Below, one piece after another: positions 17,199-26,430 of a DNA stretch of 64,000 nt. The notes under the pieces were generated by a model. That model saw only the letters and a program-made list of their open reading frames with translations. It was not told where the DNA came from and ran no database searches. The translations under genes were made by a program, and so were the position numbers. The DNA comes from Maridesulfovibrio ferrireducens (GTDB lineage: Bacteria > Desulfobacterota > Desulfovibrionia > Desulfovibrionales > Desulfovibrionaceae): contig NZ_FNGA01000005.1 in assembly GCF_900101105.1 (NCBI RefSeq), forward strand, positions 267,195 through 331,194, written 5' to 3'. How positions within the stretch are numbered: position 1 is the first letter of the stretch; each line of letters begins with the position of its first letter.

Positions 17199-17264
17199 AT
17201 GGCAGAAGGGGACGAACGTCTGGCGGCTATGTTTACGGGATGCGGAGCTTGGTGCTGCAATTAA
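17199..17264 (+). CDS. Mini RiPP precursor 4 lacking almost the whole leader
   Basis: This is a 21-codon gene that keeps the cluster's ribosome site (AAAGGAATCTCATC before the ATG). It reads MAEGDERLAA followed by a core-like end (MFTGCGAWCCN). MAE matches the start of precursor 3 and GDERLAA matches the end of the leader in precursor 1, so it looks like an in-frame internal deletion of about 70 leader codons. The core (three Cys) is unlike the other three. Without the leader it should not be recognised by the cyclodehydratase in cis, so it is either a decaying copy or works with a leader supplied in trans. It starts 12 bases after the stop of copy 3. Confidence 0.6.
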   Translation: MAEGDERLAAMFTGCGAWCCN

Positions 17265-17365
17265 AAAACGGCTGCTTGACTAAAAGATTTACCAGCCTAA
17301 CGTTTCTTTTCGGTTGAAACTTTCGGGTAACATCTATTACGCAAATTCTCCGTTAGGTAATATAT

Positions 17366-19609
17366 ATGACAAAACTTCTCCGGTTCAAACCTTGGCTTGA
17401 ACCCGCTTTAATAGATGATAAAAACGCTCTGATACTTTCGGAAACAACCTCACACACCCTGAAAGGTGAATTGCTGATCACCATGCTGCCGCTTTTGGAC
17501 GGTAGCCGTAGCGAAGACGACATCGTGGATGAGCTGTCTGACCGTTTTGATATGTCTGAAATATTCTACCAGCTCATCCAATTGAAGAAGGTCGGTCTGG
17601 TTGAAGCCGTTCCCAAACAGGAATGGGAAACGAGCGCAATTTTTCATGACCGGATGGAGTGTGATTTATCGAAACTCGACTCGCCGACCAAAATCATAGT
17701 CACCAGCCTTAACAGTCTTGACCCGCAACCTATCGCCGATCATCTTTCCGGCCTGAAATTCTGTAAGGCTGTAACCGCTGATTGGCAGAAGGCTGACCTA
17801 AACGACGGCGCTATATGGATCGTGCTCACGTCCAATTACCTCGATCCCAATTTGGAAATATTCAATGCCAGAGCACATAAAAGCGGCACACGCTGGCTGC
17901 CCTACAAGCCGGACGGCATCGAGCCATGGTTCGGCCCGCTGGTTGATCCGGGCGAGACTGCCTGTGTAGAATGCTTGCTCCACCGCTTGCGTGGACACAG
18001 GATCAAGGAGTTACAAATCGCCAGTAAAAAAGGCGAGCTTCCCCGATTTTCCCAAGGCAGGACCGCGGCATCCTTGAACGTCTCATGCAGCCTACTCGGT
18101 CTGGAGCTGGAAAAGTTTCTCTCCGGCAGCTCGCACTGTTTCATCGATAAAGGCGTGGTAACCATAGACCTCAAAACCTTGGAAACCAGCCGCCATGAAC
18201 TGACCAGACGGTCCCACTGCCCCATATGCGGTAACGCTGAGGCGTGTGCATTATCAGGTTTCCCCGAAGAGGAATTTACCCTGACCTCCCAGCCCAAAGC
18301 CGACTACAACGACGGTGGCGAACGCATCAAGGCCGCAACCGAAACTATGGCCCGGTTCGAAACACGCATCAGCCCCATAACCGGCGAAGTCGGAACATTG
18401 AACGTACAAGAGAACGTACCGGAATTCTTCGGACGAGCAGTCAGTTCCTCATGGGCCACTCTCAATGGACACAAAATGGATTCAAGCAAAGGGCGTATCG
18501 CTGCGGTCGGCATGAGCGCAGGCAAAGGACGAAGCGAAATTCAGGCCCGGACCAGCGCGCTTGGTGAGGCTTTAGAACGATACTGCTCCCAATATTTCGG
18601 TTATGAGCCGTGCCTCAAGGCCACCTATACCAGCATCGCTGACGACGCCCTGCACCCACTCGAACTCAATCAGTTCACAGACAGCCAGTATGAAAACCGC
18701 GAGGAGTGGGCCAAACGAGCCCATACCGGATCAGTTCCCAAACGATTTGACGAAAACACGTCAGTCGACTGGACCCCAACTTGGTCCCTGACCAACAAAC
18801 GGTGGAAGTATGTGCCATCTGCCTTCATGTATTACCAATACCCCAAGGAAAACGGCGGCAGGTTCATCTATGGCGACTCAAACGGCGTGGCGGCTGGTAA
18901 CTGCGTCGAAGAAGCTATAATACAAGGATTTTTCGAGCTGGTGGAGCGTGATGGTGTGGCTTTGTGGTGGTATAATATGCTCCAGCGTCCATGCCTGGAC
19001 CTGCCCTCATTTGGCAGCGCATTTGCCATGGAGGCTGCCGAAGGATTACGGAGACACAACCACTCCCTGCATGTACTTGACCTAACCACGGATCTGGGTA
19101 TCCCGGTCTTTGCTGCTGTAGGTTTACACTATTCCGATCCCGATGCTGAACCACACTTTGGATTTGGGTCCCATTTTAATGCCCGCATTGCCCTAGACCG
19201 AGCCGTCAGCGAAATGGGCCAGAGCTGGATTCTTGGAGAACAGATTATCCCCAACGAAATCAACCGAAAGGTAACCGGTCGAAATCTTTCGACAGAATCG
19301 TTCCTGCGCCCACCCAAGGGAGCGGCAACAATTCCCCTAAGCGCGTTCACTAATCATACCACCAATGATTTCCTCTCGGACATCGAAAAATGCGTTTCCA
19401 TTCTGGACGACTTGGGCATCGAGATGCTCGTCACTGATCTAACCCGCCCCGAAGTGGGACTATCAGTGGTGCGCGTCATATCTCCTGAACTCGTCCACTT
19501 CTGGCCGCGGTTCGGAGCTAAGCGACTCTACGACACGCCTGTCAAACTTGGCTGGCTGGACACAGCCAAAACTGAGAAAGATCTCAATCCCGTCCCCTTC
19601 TATTTCTAG
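17366..19609 (+). CDS. TOMM cyclodehydratase: fused ocin-ThiF/E1-like partner and YcaO domain
   Basis: This 747-residue fusion would convert Cys/Ser/Thr of the precursor cores to azoline heterocycles using ATP. Residues about 1-300 form the partner (C-protein) half. That half starts with a winged-helix leader-recognition region (GELLITMLPLLDGSRSEDDIVDEL) and carries two zinc-type Cys pairs (CVECLL and CPICG). From about residue 370 on it is a YcaO domain: SSKGRIAAVGMSAGKGRSEIQARTSA, ALGEALERYCSQY, EEAIIQGFFELVERDG with the ATP/Mg-binding Glu residues, and a C-terminal Pro-containing tail (NPVPFYF) like the PxPxP ends of azoline-forming YcaO proteins. It starts about 100 bases after the mini-precursor and abuts the dehydrogenase gene. 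C-D fusions are typical of TOMM clusters. The final product is unknown. Confidence 0.9.
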   Translation: MTKLLRFKPWLEPALIDDKNALILSETTSHTLKGELLITMLPLLDGSRSEDDIVDELSDRFDMSEIFYQLIQLKKVGLVEAVPKQEWETSAIFHDRMECDLSKLDSPTKIIVTSLNSLDPQPIADHLSGLKFCKAVTADWQKADLNDGAIWIVLTSNYLDPNLEIFNARAHKSGTRWLPYKPDGIEPWFGPLVDPGETACVECLLHRLRGHRIKELQIASKKGELPRFSQGRTAASLNVSCSLLGLELEKFLSGSSHCFIDKGVVTIDLKTLETSRHELTRRSHCPICGNAEACALSGFPEEEFTLTSQPKADYNDGGERIKAATETMARFETRISPITGEVGTLNVQENVPEFFGRAVSSSWATLNGHKMDSSKGRIAAVGMSAGKGRSEIQARTSALGEALERYCSQYFGYEPCLKATYTSIADDALHPLELNQFTDSQYENREEWAKRAHTGSVPKRFDENTSVDWTPTWSLTNKRWKYVPSAFMYYQYPKENGGRFIYGDSNGVAAGNCVEEAIIQGFFELVERDGVALWWYNMLQRPCLDLPSFGSAFAMEAAEGLRRHNHSLHVLDLTTDLGIPVFAAVGLHYSDPDAEPHFGFGSHFNARIALDRAVSEMGQSWILGEQIIPNEINRKVTGRNLSTESFLRPPKGAATIPLSAFTNHTTNDFLSDIEKCVSILDDLGIEMLVTDLTRPEVGLSVVRVISPELVHFWPRFGAKRLYDTPVKLGWLDTAKTEKDLNPVPFYF

Positions 19610-19617
19610 TGGATATT

Positions 19618-20970
19618 ATGATGACACAGATTCAATTCACACTGAGAAGCAAAGTTTATTTTTACGAATCGGACCGCGGCGGCTCTCTTATTTCCATGAC
19701 GGACAAAAAAACGCTTTCACTGAATGCTGATGCTGTTGAGGTTGTCAACGGACTGCAATCGGGCTGGCTGACCGAGGACGAAGCAGCGGAAAAAACAAAC
19801 GATCTGAATCTTGGATATTTTACACTCATTACCATGCAAAAGGCGGGGATGCTGGATGCCCGAATAGTGAACAAAAACAAAAAGCTGTTCACCCTATCTC
19901 CTTCGCCGGAAGATTCCGCATTCAAGAAACAAATCGAATCCGGCACAACGTATCATTTGAATCGTTATGCCTATCTGCATCAGGCTGAAGACGCATTGCT
20001 GCTCGAAAGCCCACTTACACCCTGCCGGATCACGATATTCGACGCCAAGCTGACCGGAATGATCCACCAGCTCTGCACCGGAATGCGGTTAGACATAGCA
20101 GGCGATGATGCCAAGACTTTTCTATCCGTTCTCATAGCTCTTGGGATTGCAGAACCTGCCGGAATGGAAAAAGAAAACGATCCTATGGATTTCTGGCAAT
20201 TCCATGATCTACTGTACTATGCGCGAACCCTCGATGGTAAAAATGCATATCCCACTGGCGGCACGTACCGTTTTCGCGAAAAAAGGCCTACTATTCCGAT
20301 CAACAGGGAGTCTGTTTCCGACACCTTTATTGCACTGCCGGAACCTACTGAAGAATTAGCCGAGAGCTTGAACACCCCATTTTCCGAAGTGCTGGGCATG
20401 CGTCAGTCTCAAAGAGAATTCTCTGAAAATTTTATAACTTTAGAAGAACTGGGCGCGTTTTTCCATGCCGCCGCGAGAATAAAGAGCGTGCAAACCATCC
20501 CTGATAATGGCGAGATCGTAACGATGCGACCTTCCCCGAGCGGAGGAGCACGTCATGCACTAGAAATATACCCGCTCATCAAACGATGTGAAGGAGTCCC
20601 CCCGGGAGCTTATCGATATGACGCCGCAAACCACCGACTGGAGAGGGTTCCGACAACCCCGGACAAGCTAAAGAAAATGCTGGAAGAAAATCCCTATGAG
20701 TTCCTCGGCGGCGAGTCGCCTCAGATAACCTTGAACATTTCAGCCCGGATAGGCAGAACGGCCTGGAAGTATGAATCGATTGCCTATAAGCTCATAAATC
20801 AGGACATGGGCTGCCTCTATCAGACCTTCTATCTGGTAGCCACGGCTCTTGGATTGGCACCCTGCGCTCTCGGTTCAGTGAATACGGAAAAGCTTGGCAA
20901 GGCGCACGGCATAGACTGGAGCGAGGAACCCTTTATAGGTGCTTTTACACTTGGAAAAACAAATGACTGA
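19618..20970 (+). CDS. SagB-type azoline dehydrogenase (nitroreductase-like, FMN)
   Basis: This protein of about 450 residues would oxidise azolines to aromatic thiazoles/oxazoles with FMN. The N-terminal half (about 1-230) is the poorly conserved region often found on SagB proteins. The C-terminal half is nitroreductase-like: RQSQREFSENFITLEELGAFFHAA, PSPSGGARHALEIYPLI, PPGAYRYD, and near the end DMGCLYQTFYLVATALGL. The YcaO stop overlaps a GTG at 19609; the ATGs at 19618 and 19621 are the likelier starts. It overlaps the protease gene downstream, so the three enzymes are translationally linked. Confidence 0.87.
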   Translation: MMTQIQFTLRSKVYFYESDRGGSLISMTDKKTLSLNADAVEVVNGLQSGWLTEDEAAEKTNDLNLGYFTLITMQKAGMLDARIVNKNKKLFTLSPSPEDSAFKKQIESGTTYHLNRYAYLHQAEDALLLESPLTPCRITIFDAKLTGMIHQLCTGMRLDIAGDDAKTFLSVLIALGIAEPAGMEKENDPMDFWQFHDLLYYARTLDGKNAYPTGGTYRFREKRPTIPINRESVSDTFIALPEPTEELAESLNTPFSEVLGMRQSQREFSENFITLEELGAFFHAAARIKSVQTIPDNGEIVTMRPSPSGGARHALEIYPLIKRCEGVPPGAYRYDAANHRLERVPTTPDKLKKMLEENPYEFLGGESPQITLNISARIGRTAWKYESIAYKLINQDMGCLYQTFYLVATALGLAPCALGSVNTEKLGKAHGIDWSEEPFIGAFTLGKTND

Positions 20971-22648
20971 CAACCGAATTTCTATATCCCTTCCATCTGA
21001 CGCACGCTGGATGTCCTTTGCTCAGGACAGCCTGCAACGCTACAGCGAAATGATCGGCTATTCCCAAAGGTTGGAAAAAATGTGCTCCAGTTCTGTCATG
21101 GAAGCGTGCGAGGAACTAGTGAGCAAAGCCGCAGAAGTGGGAATAACCGACCCCATTGACCTATTATTTAACTACAAAGGCGAAACTATCGTCATTGACA
21201 TCGCCTATAATGGCCGCATCCCCCTCAATCCTCACAAAACAGAAGAGTATGAAATTCCTGATGCTGACACCAGCCTGCAAGAATTAGATATGGATACCTT
21301 GTGGCTGCACATGATCAAGCGACGCATGGACCGGGTCCGGTTCATGGTTCAAGGATCACGGCACGTGCTGCGCATGGTCAAATATCGCCGCGAGGAAGGC
21401 AAAGAAAAACAGGCATGGATCATGTCCGTAAAACCGGAATTGCGCCAAGGGCTTATATTGCATCTTGCTGACGAAGACGCGGAACATCCCGCCTGCACGC
21501 TTCAGGCTACGGGAATGGGAGTACTCAAGCTCGGCCCCAGCGAAACATTCATCATTCAAAACATAGACGGCAAAACTTCGTTCCATGACCTATACATGGC
21601 ACATATCGACGCTCTGGGTTTAACATCACCTGATATGCTGGCCGGACTATATGAAAAACTCGAAGCAATGGGGATGTTGTCCAATCCAGATGAAGATACA
21701 AAGAACACACACCTTAGAAGAACTCTCAAGAAAATAATCAACCCCAATATTTCCATACCCAATGCCGACATTGTGGTCGTGGCAGTCCATGATAAAACAC
21801 GTTTTCTCTATTCCTTTCTCGGTCTGGCCATGTTGCTCGCCATCGGGCTGTCCGGAATTATACCTTATCTGGAACACCGCGCCCAATTCATACACGTCAT
21901 CATGAATCTGGAAGAAACATTTCTCAGCACACCAATCCTCATAGTGCCCGTCTACCTCCTGACACTCATTCACATATGTTTACACGAACTAGGGCACGGC
22001 GTAACCTGCAAACACTACGGCGGCAACGTCCCACGCCTTGGCATCATGTTCTATCTGGCGTCATTCATCTTCTATTGTGACACTACGGCAGCATGGAATT
22101 TCCCAGATAAAAAACATCGCATTTTAGTCTCATTAGGCGGTCCGCTCATTTCCTTCTCCATTATGGGAATCGGACTCTGGGCGGCAGGACACTATGCCGG
22201 AACCGGCTTGATATGGGAACCAGTCTTCGTGGCTTTCAGCCTGCTTAACATCTTCGGGCTGGTCATGAACTTTAATCCGTTCATCAAAATGGATGCCTAC
22301 TACATGCTGCTGGACTACACCGGCATTCCCAACCTGCGGCAACGTTCCTTCAAATTTCTCGAGCGCAAAACCCTAGGCTGGCTGGGCGTCGGCTCGGACG
22401 AAGACACCAAAGTCACCATAAAAGAGCGAAAAATATTCTGGTGGTATGGCACCCTTGGCGGTTTCGTAACGCTCGTCTTTCTTGCAATACCAATATTCCG
22501 GCTCAACCATCTCCTCAGCGCCGAATCAGTCTCCGAAGGTAGGTTGCTCTTTGCCGTACTCATCGGAGCACTCCTGATTGTGCGTCTCAGCAACATTGCT
22601 TACAGCAAAATCAAGGCTGTGCGATATCGGGAATATAAAATTCAGTAG
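20963..22648 (+). CDS. Membrane M50-family zinc peptidase of the TOMM cluster
   Basis: This protein of about 561 residues has a soluble N-terminal half and a membrane C-terminal half. Around residues 180-250 is a PqqD-like peptide-binding segment (LKLGPSETFIIQNIDGKTS). About six hydrophobic helices follow. The site-2-protease zinc motif HELGH lies in LIHICLHELGHGVTC, and the third ligand is probably the Asp in NPFIKMDAYY. Related 'peptide zinc metalloprotease' proteins occur in RiPP clusters and are thought to remove leaders, export, or both. ATG 20963 overlaps the dehydrogenase stop by 8 bases. As no ABC exporter is present, this protein is the only candidate for leader removal or export in the cluster. 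It may originally have been followed by more genes, because the cluster ends abruptly at an integrase scrap. Confidence 0.8.
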   Translation: MTDNRISISLPSDARWMSFAQDSLQRYSEMIGYSQRLEKMCSSSVMEACEELVSKAAEVGITDPIDLLFNYKGETIVIDIAYNGRIPLNPHKTEEYEIPDADTSLQELDMDTLWLHMIKRRMDRVRFMVQGSRHVLRMVKYRREEGKEKQAWIMSVKPELRQGLILHLADEDAEHPACTLQATGMGVLKLGPSETFIIQNIDGKTSFHDLYMAHIDALGLTSPDMLAGLYEKLEAMGMLSNPDEDTKNTHLRRTLKKIINPNISIPNADIVVVAVHDKTRFLYSFLGLAMLLAIGLSGIIPYLEHRAQFIHVIMNLEETFLSTPILIVPVYLLTLIHICLHELGHGVTCKHYGGNVPRLGIMFYLASFIFYCDTTAAWNFPDKKHRILVSLGGPLISFSIMGIGLWAAGHYAGTGLIWEPVFVAFSLLNIFGLVMNFNPFIKMDAYYMLLDYTGIPNLRQRSFKFLERKTLGWLGVGSDEDTKVTIKERKIFWWYGTLGGFVTLVFLAIPIFRLNHLLSAESVSEGRLLFAVLIGALLIVRLSNIAYSKIKAVRYREYKIQ

Positions 22649-22672
22649 AGAGTTCATCCAATCAATAAAGCT

Positions 22673-22815
22673 GTCTTTGCCTCTACCCTCGCCAGTTCTG
22701 GACAAGTAGATATGTACACTCTGCAAAAGCTGCTCACTCATAAAACACCGTCTATGGTTCAGAGATATGCACACCTGCGTGATGATGCCATGATGAAGGC
22801 AAGTGAGGTTGTGGG
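22673..22815 (+). pseudogene. 3' remnant of a tyrosine integrase
   Basis: These 143 bases are nearly identical to 42720-42862, the 3' end of the intact integrase further right. They encode the catalytic C-terminus including the LTHKTPSMVQRYAHL stretch with the active-site Tyr, but nothing upstream survives. It starts 25 bases after the protease stop, so it marks one edge of a former integrative element that probably brought in the TOMM cluster. A CCGAAGCTCCG hairpin follows (22820-22848). Confidence 0.85.
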
Positions 22816-22883
22816 AGGGCCGAAGCTCCGGTTGTTCGGAGCGTTCGGTAGCAGAATTAAGGTAATGTCCTATGGGGTTGTAA

Positions 22884-23615
22884 TTATAATATTTGAGAGA
22901 GAAATTCCTGAGTTCGCTGCTCTGACGGAGCAGAAAACAACCGGGACGGGCTATCCTGTTCAAGGATCACGCCCTGATCCATAAAGGCCACGGAATCCGC
23001 CACTTCATTTGCAAATTTCATTTCATGAGTAACGACCATCATAGTCATACCGTCGTTGGCAAGGTCACGCATAACGGTGAGCACCTCGCCGACCAGTTCC
23101 GGATCAAGGGCCGAGGTAGGTTCATCAAAAAGCATGACCTCCGGTTCCATTGCTAGAGCACGGGCAATTGCCACCCTCTGCTTCTGTCCTCCGGAAAGTG
23201 TTTCGGGATAGGCGTCAGCTTTATCGGACATGCCCACCTTATCCAGAAAAGACATACCTAGCTCAACAGCTTCCTTTTTGGGCAACTTCCTGACTTGGGT
23301 AGGTCCCTCGGTGACATTGCCTAAGGCCGTCATATGAGGAAACAAATTAAAATGCTGAAAAACCATTCCCACTCGGCTGCGCATGGAATTAATATCCTTT
23401 TCACTGCTAGGAACCTTGTCCCCGTTGATGCAGATTTCACCCTTGGTGTAAGTCTCCAGACGGTTTACACATCTAAGCAGAGTGGATTTACCCGACCCGC
23501 TTGCCCCAATGACAACTACAACGTCAGAGTTTCCAACATTTAGGTCTACACCTTTCAAAACATGGTTGGCATCAAACCATTTATGAACGCCTTCTATACT
23601 AATTGTATCCTGCAT
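22884..23615 (-). CDS. glnQ: Polar amino acid ABC transporter, ATP-binding protein
   Basis: This 243-residue ATPase has Walker A (GASGSGKST), the Q-loop, the signature [15 protein letters not shown], Walker B ([14 protein letters not shown]) and the switch His (VVTHEM). It matches the GlnQ/HisP/ArtP family in length and sequence. It is the last gene of the minus-strand operon, 9 bases after the permease gene. It powers uptake of a polar amino acid; glutamine versus another one cannot be told from sequence alone. Confidence 0.88.
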   Translation of the reverse strand: MQDTISIEGVHKWFDANHVLKGVDLNVGNSDVVVVIGASGSGKSTLLRCVNRLETYTKGEICINGDKVPSSEKDINSMRSRVGMVFQHFNLFPHMTALGNVTEGPTQVRKLPKKEAVELGMSFLDKVGMSDKADAYPETLSGGQKQRVAIARALAMEPEVMLFDEPTSALDPELVGEVLTVMRDLANDGMTMMVVTHEMKFANEVADSVAFMDQGVILEQDSPSRLFSAPSEQRTQEFLSQIL

Positions 23616-23624
23616 GACTACTCC

Positions 23625-24281
23625 TTAACCCCTGCTGGTATCGAGTCTCTTTTCGATTCTGTGAAATAGGAAAGTGAATGCCCCAGTATAGATGAGATAA
23701 AACACCCCGGCGATACTCAGCATTTCCATCATCATAAAATTGGAAGAAGCTAATTGCTGTGACTTGAGCAGCAGTTCATTGATGGTAATGGCACTGGCAA
23801 GAGATGAATCCTTCAGTGCGATGACAAACTGATTACCAAGGGCTGGAATAGCTCTTTTGAAAGCCTGCGGCAAAATAATCCTAATCATTGCCAGAGGATA
23901 ACTCATACCGATACTGCGCGCCGCTTCCATCTGCCCAGAGGAGATGGAAATAATCGCCCCCCTGAAAACCTCAGCTATATAGGCGCCGTTATGGACACCT
24001 AGGGCCAGAACTGCTGCGGGGAGAGCCGACAGTCCGATCAAGCTGCGCATACCAAAATAGATGAACAACAGTTGTAAAAGAAGCGGAGTCCCGCGAATTA
24101 TGTAAATATATGCATGAGCCGGAATATTGAATATCCGCCTGTCCGAAATACGCATGAATACGGCAATAAGGCCAAGGGCAAGCCCGAGAAGAATTCCCAG
24201 AACGGTAATCTCAAGGGTCATCCAAGCTGCCGGGAGAAAATACGGAATGTATTCCACCAGACTTGCTAAATCAAAATTCAT
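23625..24281 (-). CDS. glnP: Polar amino acid ABC transporter, permease
   Basis: This 218-residue inner-membrane permease has about five helices and the EAA loop (EVFRGAIISISSGQMEAARSIGMS) that contacts the ATPase, as in GlnP/HisM proteins. It lies between the binding-protein gene (after a hairpin) and the ATPase gene. Confidence 0.88.
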   Translation of the reverse strand: MNFDLASLVEYIPYFLPAAWMTLEITVLGILLGLALGLIAVFMRISDRRIFNIPAHAYIYIIRGTPLLLQLLFIYFGMRSLIGLSALPAAVLALGVHNGAYIAEVFRGAIISISSGQMEAARSIGMSYPLAMIRIILPQAFKRAIPALGNQFVIALKDSSLASAITINELLLKSQQLASSNFMMMEMLSIAGVFYLIYTGAFTFLFHRIEKRLDTSRG

Positions 24282-24301
24282 CTATTTTCCTTTACTCAAA
24301 A

Positions 24302-24332
24302 AAATAAAGGGGGCCTTAGGCCCCCTTTATTT
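24302..24332 (-). terminator. Partial terminator between binding-protein and permease genes
   Basis: AAATAAAGGGGGCC (24302-24315) pairs perfectly with 24319-24332 over a 3-base loop, with a T-rich tail in the minus direction. Placed right after the binding-protein gene, it would let more of that protein be made than of the permease and ATPase, as is common in ABC uptake operons. Confidence 0.75.
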
Positions 24333-24336
24333 AGAT

Positions 24337-25122
24337 TTATTTTTTAGTGATATCTACTTTGAGCCACTTCTTACTCAGCTTAGTAAGAGTGCCGTCTTCA
24401 TGCATCTGGTTGAGTATCTTATTCACTTCATCCGTAAGGGTTTTGTCATCCTTACGAAAAGCTACTGCGATATCTTCCTTACGCAGCGGAGACCCAAGGG
24501 GCTTAATCTTGAACTTACCACTATTCATAGCGTTCACACCTACAACACGGTCGGTGATAACGCCATCGATGACGCCATTAGAAAGTTCGGTAAGGGTATG
24601 GGTATCGTCCTTGTAAAGACGGATATCAGTGACTCCGAGATCTTTGGCATCTTGTTCAAAAGTGGTTCCGGTTACCAATCCGACGGCCCTGCCCTTAAGT
24701 TCTTCTACAGAACTGAAAGGAGCCTGAACACCAACGAACATCTGAGCGCCGGAGTAGTAATAGGGAGTTGAAAAATCGACTACTTTTTTACGCGCATCGG
24801 TAGCAGCCATGCTGCCTAAAATTCCATCATAAACACCGGACCTAAGTCCTTCGATAATACCGCTCCACTCAGTAGTCACGGGATTGAGTTTCACGCCCAA
24901 TCTTTTGGCAACTTCGTTTGCCACATCCACGTCAAAACCAACCAACTCATTATTTTTATTAAAAAAGTTAAAAGGAGGATATCCCCCACTCATGGCAAAG
25001 CTGACTTCCCCGGTTTCTTTGACCTTCTCAAGGCCGACCTTTTCCTGCTGGGCACAACCAGAGAAGGCTACAGCGACAAACAGCGTAAACACTGCAAGAT
25101 ATAAGGCGGTAAAACGTCTCAT
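24337..25122 (-). CDS. glnH: Polar amino acid ABC transporter, substrate-binding lipoprotein
   Basis: This 261-residue solute-binding protein has a lipoprotein signal (FTLFVAVAFSGC, lipobox Cys at about 22). A family 3 SBP body follows: YPPFNFFNKNNELVGFDVDVANEVAKRLG, LGSMAATDARKKVVDFSTPYY. It captures a polar amino acid and delivers it to the permease. It is the first gene of the operon. Its upstream region (25123-25634) has no clear promoter but holds a palindrome at 25281-25305. Confidence 0.88.
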   Translation of the reverse strand: MRRFTALYLAVFTLFVAVAFSGCAQQEKVGLEKVKETGEVSFAMSGGYPPFNFFNKNNELVGFDVDVANEVAKRLGVKLNPVTTEWSGIIEGLRSGVYDGILGSMAATDARKKVVDFSTPYYYSGAQMFVGVQAPFSSVEELKGRAVGLVTGTTFEQDAKDLGVTDIRLYKDDTHTLTELSNGVIDGVITDRVVGVNAMNSGKFKIKPLGSPLRKEDIAVAFRKDDKTLTDEVNKILNQMHEDGTLTKLSKKWLKVDITKK

Positions 25123-25634
25123 GTTTTCTCCTGTAATATGTACATTATTTTTCGAGATATACGCTTTTGCATACTATCATATGGGAAGTGGAAATGGAAT
25201 TTTGAATTTCACTACGATGCACTGATGAGTTGAAGTAAAACAGAATTATTTGTTGCCCACAAGGCGATCTATTGGGTACACATTAGGTATATTAAATACC
25301 TAATGACTTATGAACTGACTTAATGTTTGAAGTAAGAAATCAGAGAGACACTCTTTCCCTGCAACCCAAGCTTGCGACGAATATTCCTATGGTAGGTGCA
25401 GACATGATTTGCTCACGGACCAGCAGAGCAAAATCCTCGTGCATGCCGTCTACCTGTTCGCAGATTTCTCAAGCCCGGCCCGGTCTCAAGGTGCTGACTA
25501 TCGGCCATGTCACGCAGCCCGACATGAACGACAATACGAGACTAGAGCCTTGCCTTATGCATGGTAAGTTCAACAGAAATATCATTGCCGGAAAGCGTGG
25601 AACTGAGTCCGAAAAGTCGTTCCGAAGCGATCCT
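25123..25634. other. Intergenic region with a palindrome and an unassigned open stretch
   Basis: The first 200 bases are AT-rich upstream sequence of the amino-acid transporter. CATTAGGTAT (25281-25290) and ATACCTAATG (25296-25305) form a perfect 10-bp palindrome around ATTAA, a possible operator. From about 25350 to 25630 the base composition is higher in GC and open in two frames, but neither translation resembles a family I know. I treat it as a probable remnant of foreign DNA. Confidence 0.4.
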
Positions 25635-26106
25635 CTACCCTTTCACAGTCAAACGGTACTTCTGCAACTTACTGTTAGGCTTATCAGGAATAGTCATTTC
25701 AATAAGCCCTTCTTCCAGAGCCGGCTTGAGGTAAATCTCTCTAAATGATTTGCGATCTTTCAGACCCAAAACAGCTTGCAATTCATCACGACTCATTTCT
25801 CCAGAAATGGCTTCTACCAAAGCTTTAACATGGGGGGGGGTAACTTGGGGGGGCGTAGATGAAACAGCATCCAAAATCATCCTGCATTAAAATAGAAACT
25901 CACTTTGTTGGCGGAGCCATGTGAATTACCCGCTCCACAGACCAACTACCGAAACATTCATAAAACAATGACGTTACGAAATCGATTGATACGCCTTAGC
26001 CGCAATTCTTTTAAATTATCGATAAGGACGGTCAAACGCCCTACTACCTCGCTTATCTGGGATATCAGATTTACGATGGGTGGGGTTATTGTGTGGGGTG
26101 GGTGGT
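25635..26106 (-). pseudogene. Degenerate copy of the Fic-family gene
   Basis: This stretch matches the intact Fic gene at 50941-51936 block by block but lacks at least three internal segments. After the C-terminal winged-helix part (ending near 25880) it jumps to sequence like 51486-51533, then to 51635-51680, then to the 5' end near 51800-51920. G-runs have expanded (ACATGGGGGGGGG, CTTGGGGGGGC). The Fic catalytic motif region is gone, so it cannot encode an enzyme. It shows that this region and element B share ancestry. Confidence 0.85.
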
Positions 26107-26430
26107 AGGTAGATTGGATGGTCATAGTTTTTTTAACAAATAAGAATCAAACAAACAATTAAACGAGTCGACAATACTCCCATTTATAGCCGCGATGTAA
26201 TAAAAACAAATTTTACCAAAACAGTTCAAGTATGTGGACGTTTACAAGTGAAGCCATCACAATAGGAATAATAAACTTCAATTAAATTTAATTATTACAT
26301 ACCAGAGTATATAACTTATAGCATTTAAGTCGCAAATAAGATACTCGCTTACACGTTACATTTAAACGCTAGATAACATTTTGCCCTAACCTTGGCAGAT
26401 AGTTTTTTCCCTATAAATTGGAGATCTGAT
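26107..26430. other. AT-rich intergenic region upstream of the NACHT gene
   Basis: These 324 very AT-rich bases lie between the Fic remnant and the NACHT NTPase gene. I see no gene, strong hairpin or clear promoter. GGAG at 26420-26423 is the ribosome site of the following gene. Confidence 0.5.

Noticed and set aside
16260..17264. Tandem repeats that might suggest a CRISPR array
   Set aside because: The repeat units are about 300 bases long and are protein-coding precursor genes; there are no short regular repeats with spacers and no cas genes.
25323..25630. A protein-coding gene in the open stretch (about 100-140 codons)
   Set aside because: Two frames are open but neither resembles a known family, there is no ribosome site, and the frame runs into the Fic fossil.
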